Program-made: the position numbers and the translations under genes
Source: Geodermatophilus saharensis
GTDB lineage: Bacteria; Actinomycetota; Actinomycetes; Mycobacteriales; Geodermatophilaceae
DNA length: 64,000 bases
NCBI RefSeq assembly: GCF_900188205.1
Contig: NZ_FZOH01000001.1
Span: 406,359 to 470,358, forward strand
Direction of reading: 5' to 3'
Notes under the pieces: model-generated
The model's input: the letters and a program-made list of their open reading frames with translations, nothing else
The model's database searches: none
What the model was told of the DNA's origin: nothing
Part shown: piece after piece, positions 63,881 to 64,000 of the stretch
Layout: each line of letters begins with the position of its first letter
Numbering within the stretch: the first letter of the stretch is position 1

Positions 63881-64000
63881 GTGAGGCAGTCACGTCGCTG
63901 CTCGCGCAGCGGCTGCGCGCAACCGGCGGCGGCGACCCTGACCTACGTCTACGCCGAGTCGACCGCCGTCGTCGGCCCGTTGGCCACGTTCTCCGAACCG
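63881..64000 (+). CDS. DUF3499 family protein (partial, runs off window)
   Basis: The first 40 codons read VRQSRRCSRSGCAQPAAATL then TYVYAESTAVVGPLATFSEP. This is the start of the actinobacterial DUF3499 family, small proteins with CxxxxC that probably bind metal. The gene is too short here to show its end. GTG 63881 has GAGG 8 bases upstream; a GTG three bases earlier is also in frame. A possible -10, TACTGT at 63854-63859, is followed 7 bases later by a five-codon open frame (VRNRW, 63867-63884) whose stop overlaps this start. Position next to the zincin-like gene matches Rv3258c. Confidence 0.88.
   Translation, partial: MRQSRRCSRSGCAQPAAATLTYVYAESTAVVGPLATFSEP

Overview
The window is very GC-rich DNA with Actinobacteria-type gene content: an F420 cofactor pathway, a WhiB regulator, an Emb arabinosyltransferase, galactofuranosyl transferases and a leaderless-promoter style. 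From memory of the M. tuberculosis map, gene content and order follow two blocks: Rv3258c-Rv3285 (DUF3499, zincin-like, whiB2, fbiA/fbiB, manB/C, wbbL1, LCP ligase, TIGR03089, fadE25, purE/purK, GtrA, PH protein, birA, accD5, accE5, maf, accA3) and the arabinogalactan block Rv3781-Rv3811 (wzt, glfT1, wzm, emb, ubiA, PAP2 phosphatase, glfT2, glf, LGFP amidase). A high-GC actinobacterium of the Geodermatophilales/Pseudonocardiales kind is my best guess. No rRNA gene is present to settle it, and I saw no tRNA gene.

Layout. 1-4.9 kb: acyl-CoA carboxylase (accA3 partial, accE, accD5), maf, and birA divergent from accD5, then a PH-domain membrane protein. 5.0-6.4 kb: acyltransferase whose 3' end contains a 58-bp perfect palindrome. 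6.5-10.6 kb: sbcD-sbcC nuclease. 10.7-13.7 kb: a LicD/methyltransferase fusion, a small coiled-coil protein, a gene broken by a 17-bp tandem duplication, and GtrA. 13.8-17.5 kb: SGNH lipoprotein, purK, purE, acyl-CoA dehydrogenase. 17.5-25.6 kb: a copper-resistance island (copZ, csoR, secreted His-motif protein, copA, CopB-like ATPase) with decayed gene remnants at both ends. 25.8-35.5 kb: sulfite-oxidase-like protein, Emb arabinosyltransferase, DUF1028, CoA-transferase pair, TIGR03089 protein, PAP2 phosphatase and UbiA prenyltransferase. 35.9-37.8 kb: LysR regulator and divergent EamA exporter. 37.9-54.6 kb: LCP ligase, two giant LGFP-repeat secreted proteins, galactan exporter wzm/wzt, glfT1, glfT2, glf, wbbL and manC. 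54.7-64 kb: SDR, AlkA-like glycosylase, rmlA, fbiB, fbiA, whiB, three poorly characterised proteins, zincin-like protein, and the start of a DUF3499 gene.

How it works together. The cell-wall genes form a near-complete set for a rhamnose-linked galactan carrying arabinan: rmlA makes dTDP-glucose, WbbL adds rhamnose to the lipid linker, glf/GlfT1/GlfT2 build galactofuran, Wzm/Wzt move lipid-linked polymer across the membrane, UbiA plus PAP2 make the arabinose donor, Emb polymerises arabinose, and the LCP protein ligates polymer to peptidoglycan. The LGFP proteins probably bind or trim the wall. The carboxylase, BirA, acyl-CoA dehydrogenase, SDR and CoA-transferase serve acyl-CoA metabolism.

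The least expected structures are not genes. One is a family of three hairpin elements that each begin exactly at the stop codon of the upstream gene, with compensating stem changes. Another is a set of about fifteen -10 hexamers 6-9 bases before start codons (leaderless genes), including one bidirectional -10 shared by birA and accD5. The third is the 58-bp loopless palindrome inside the acyltransferase reading frame.
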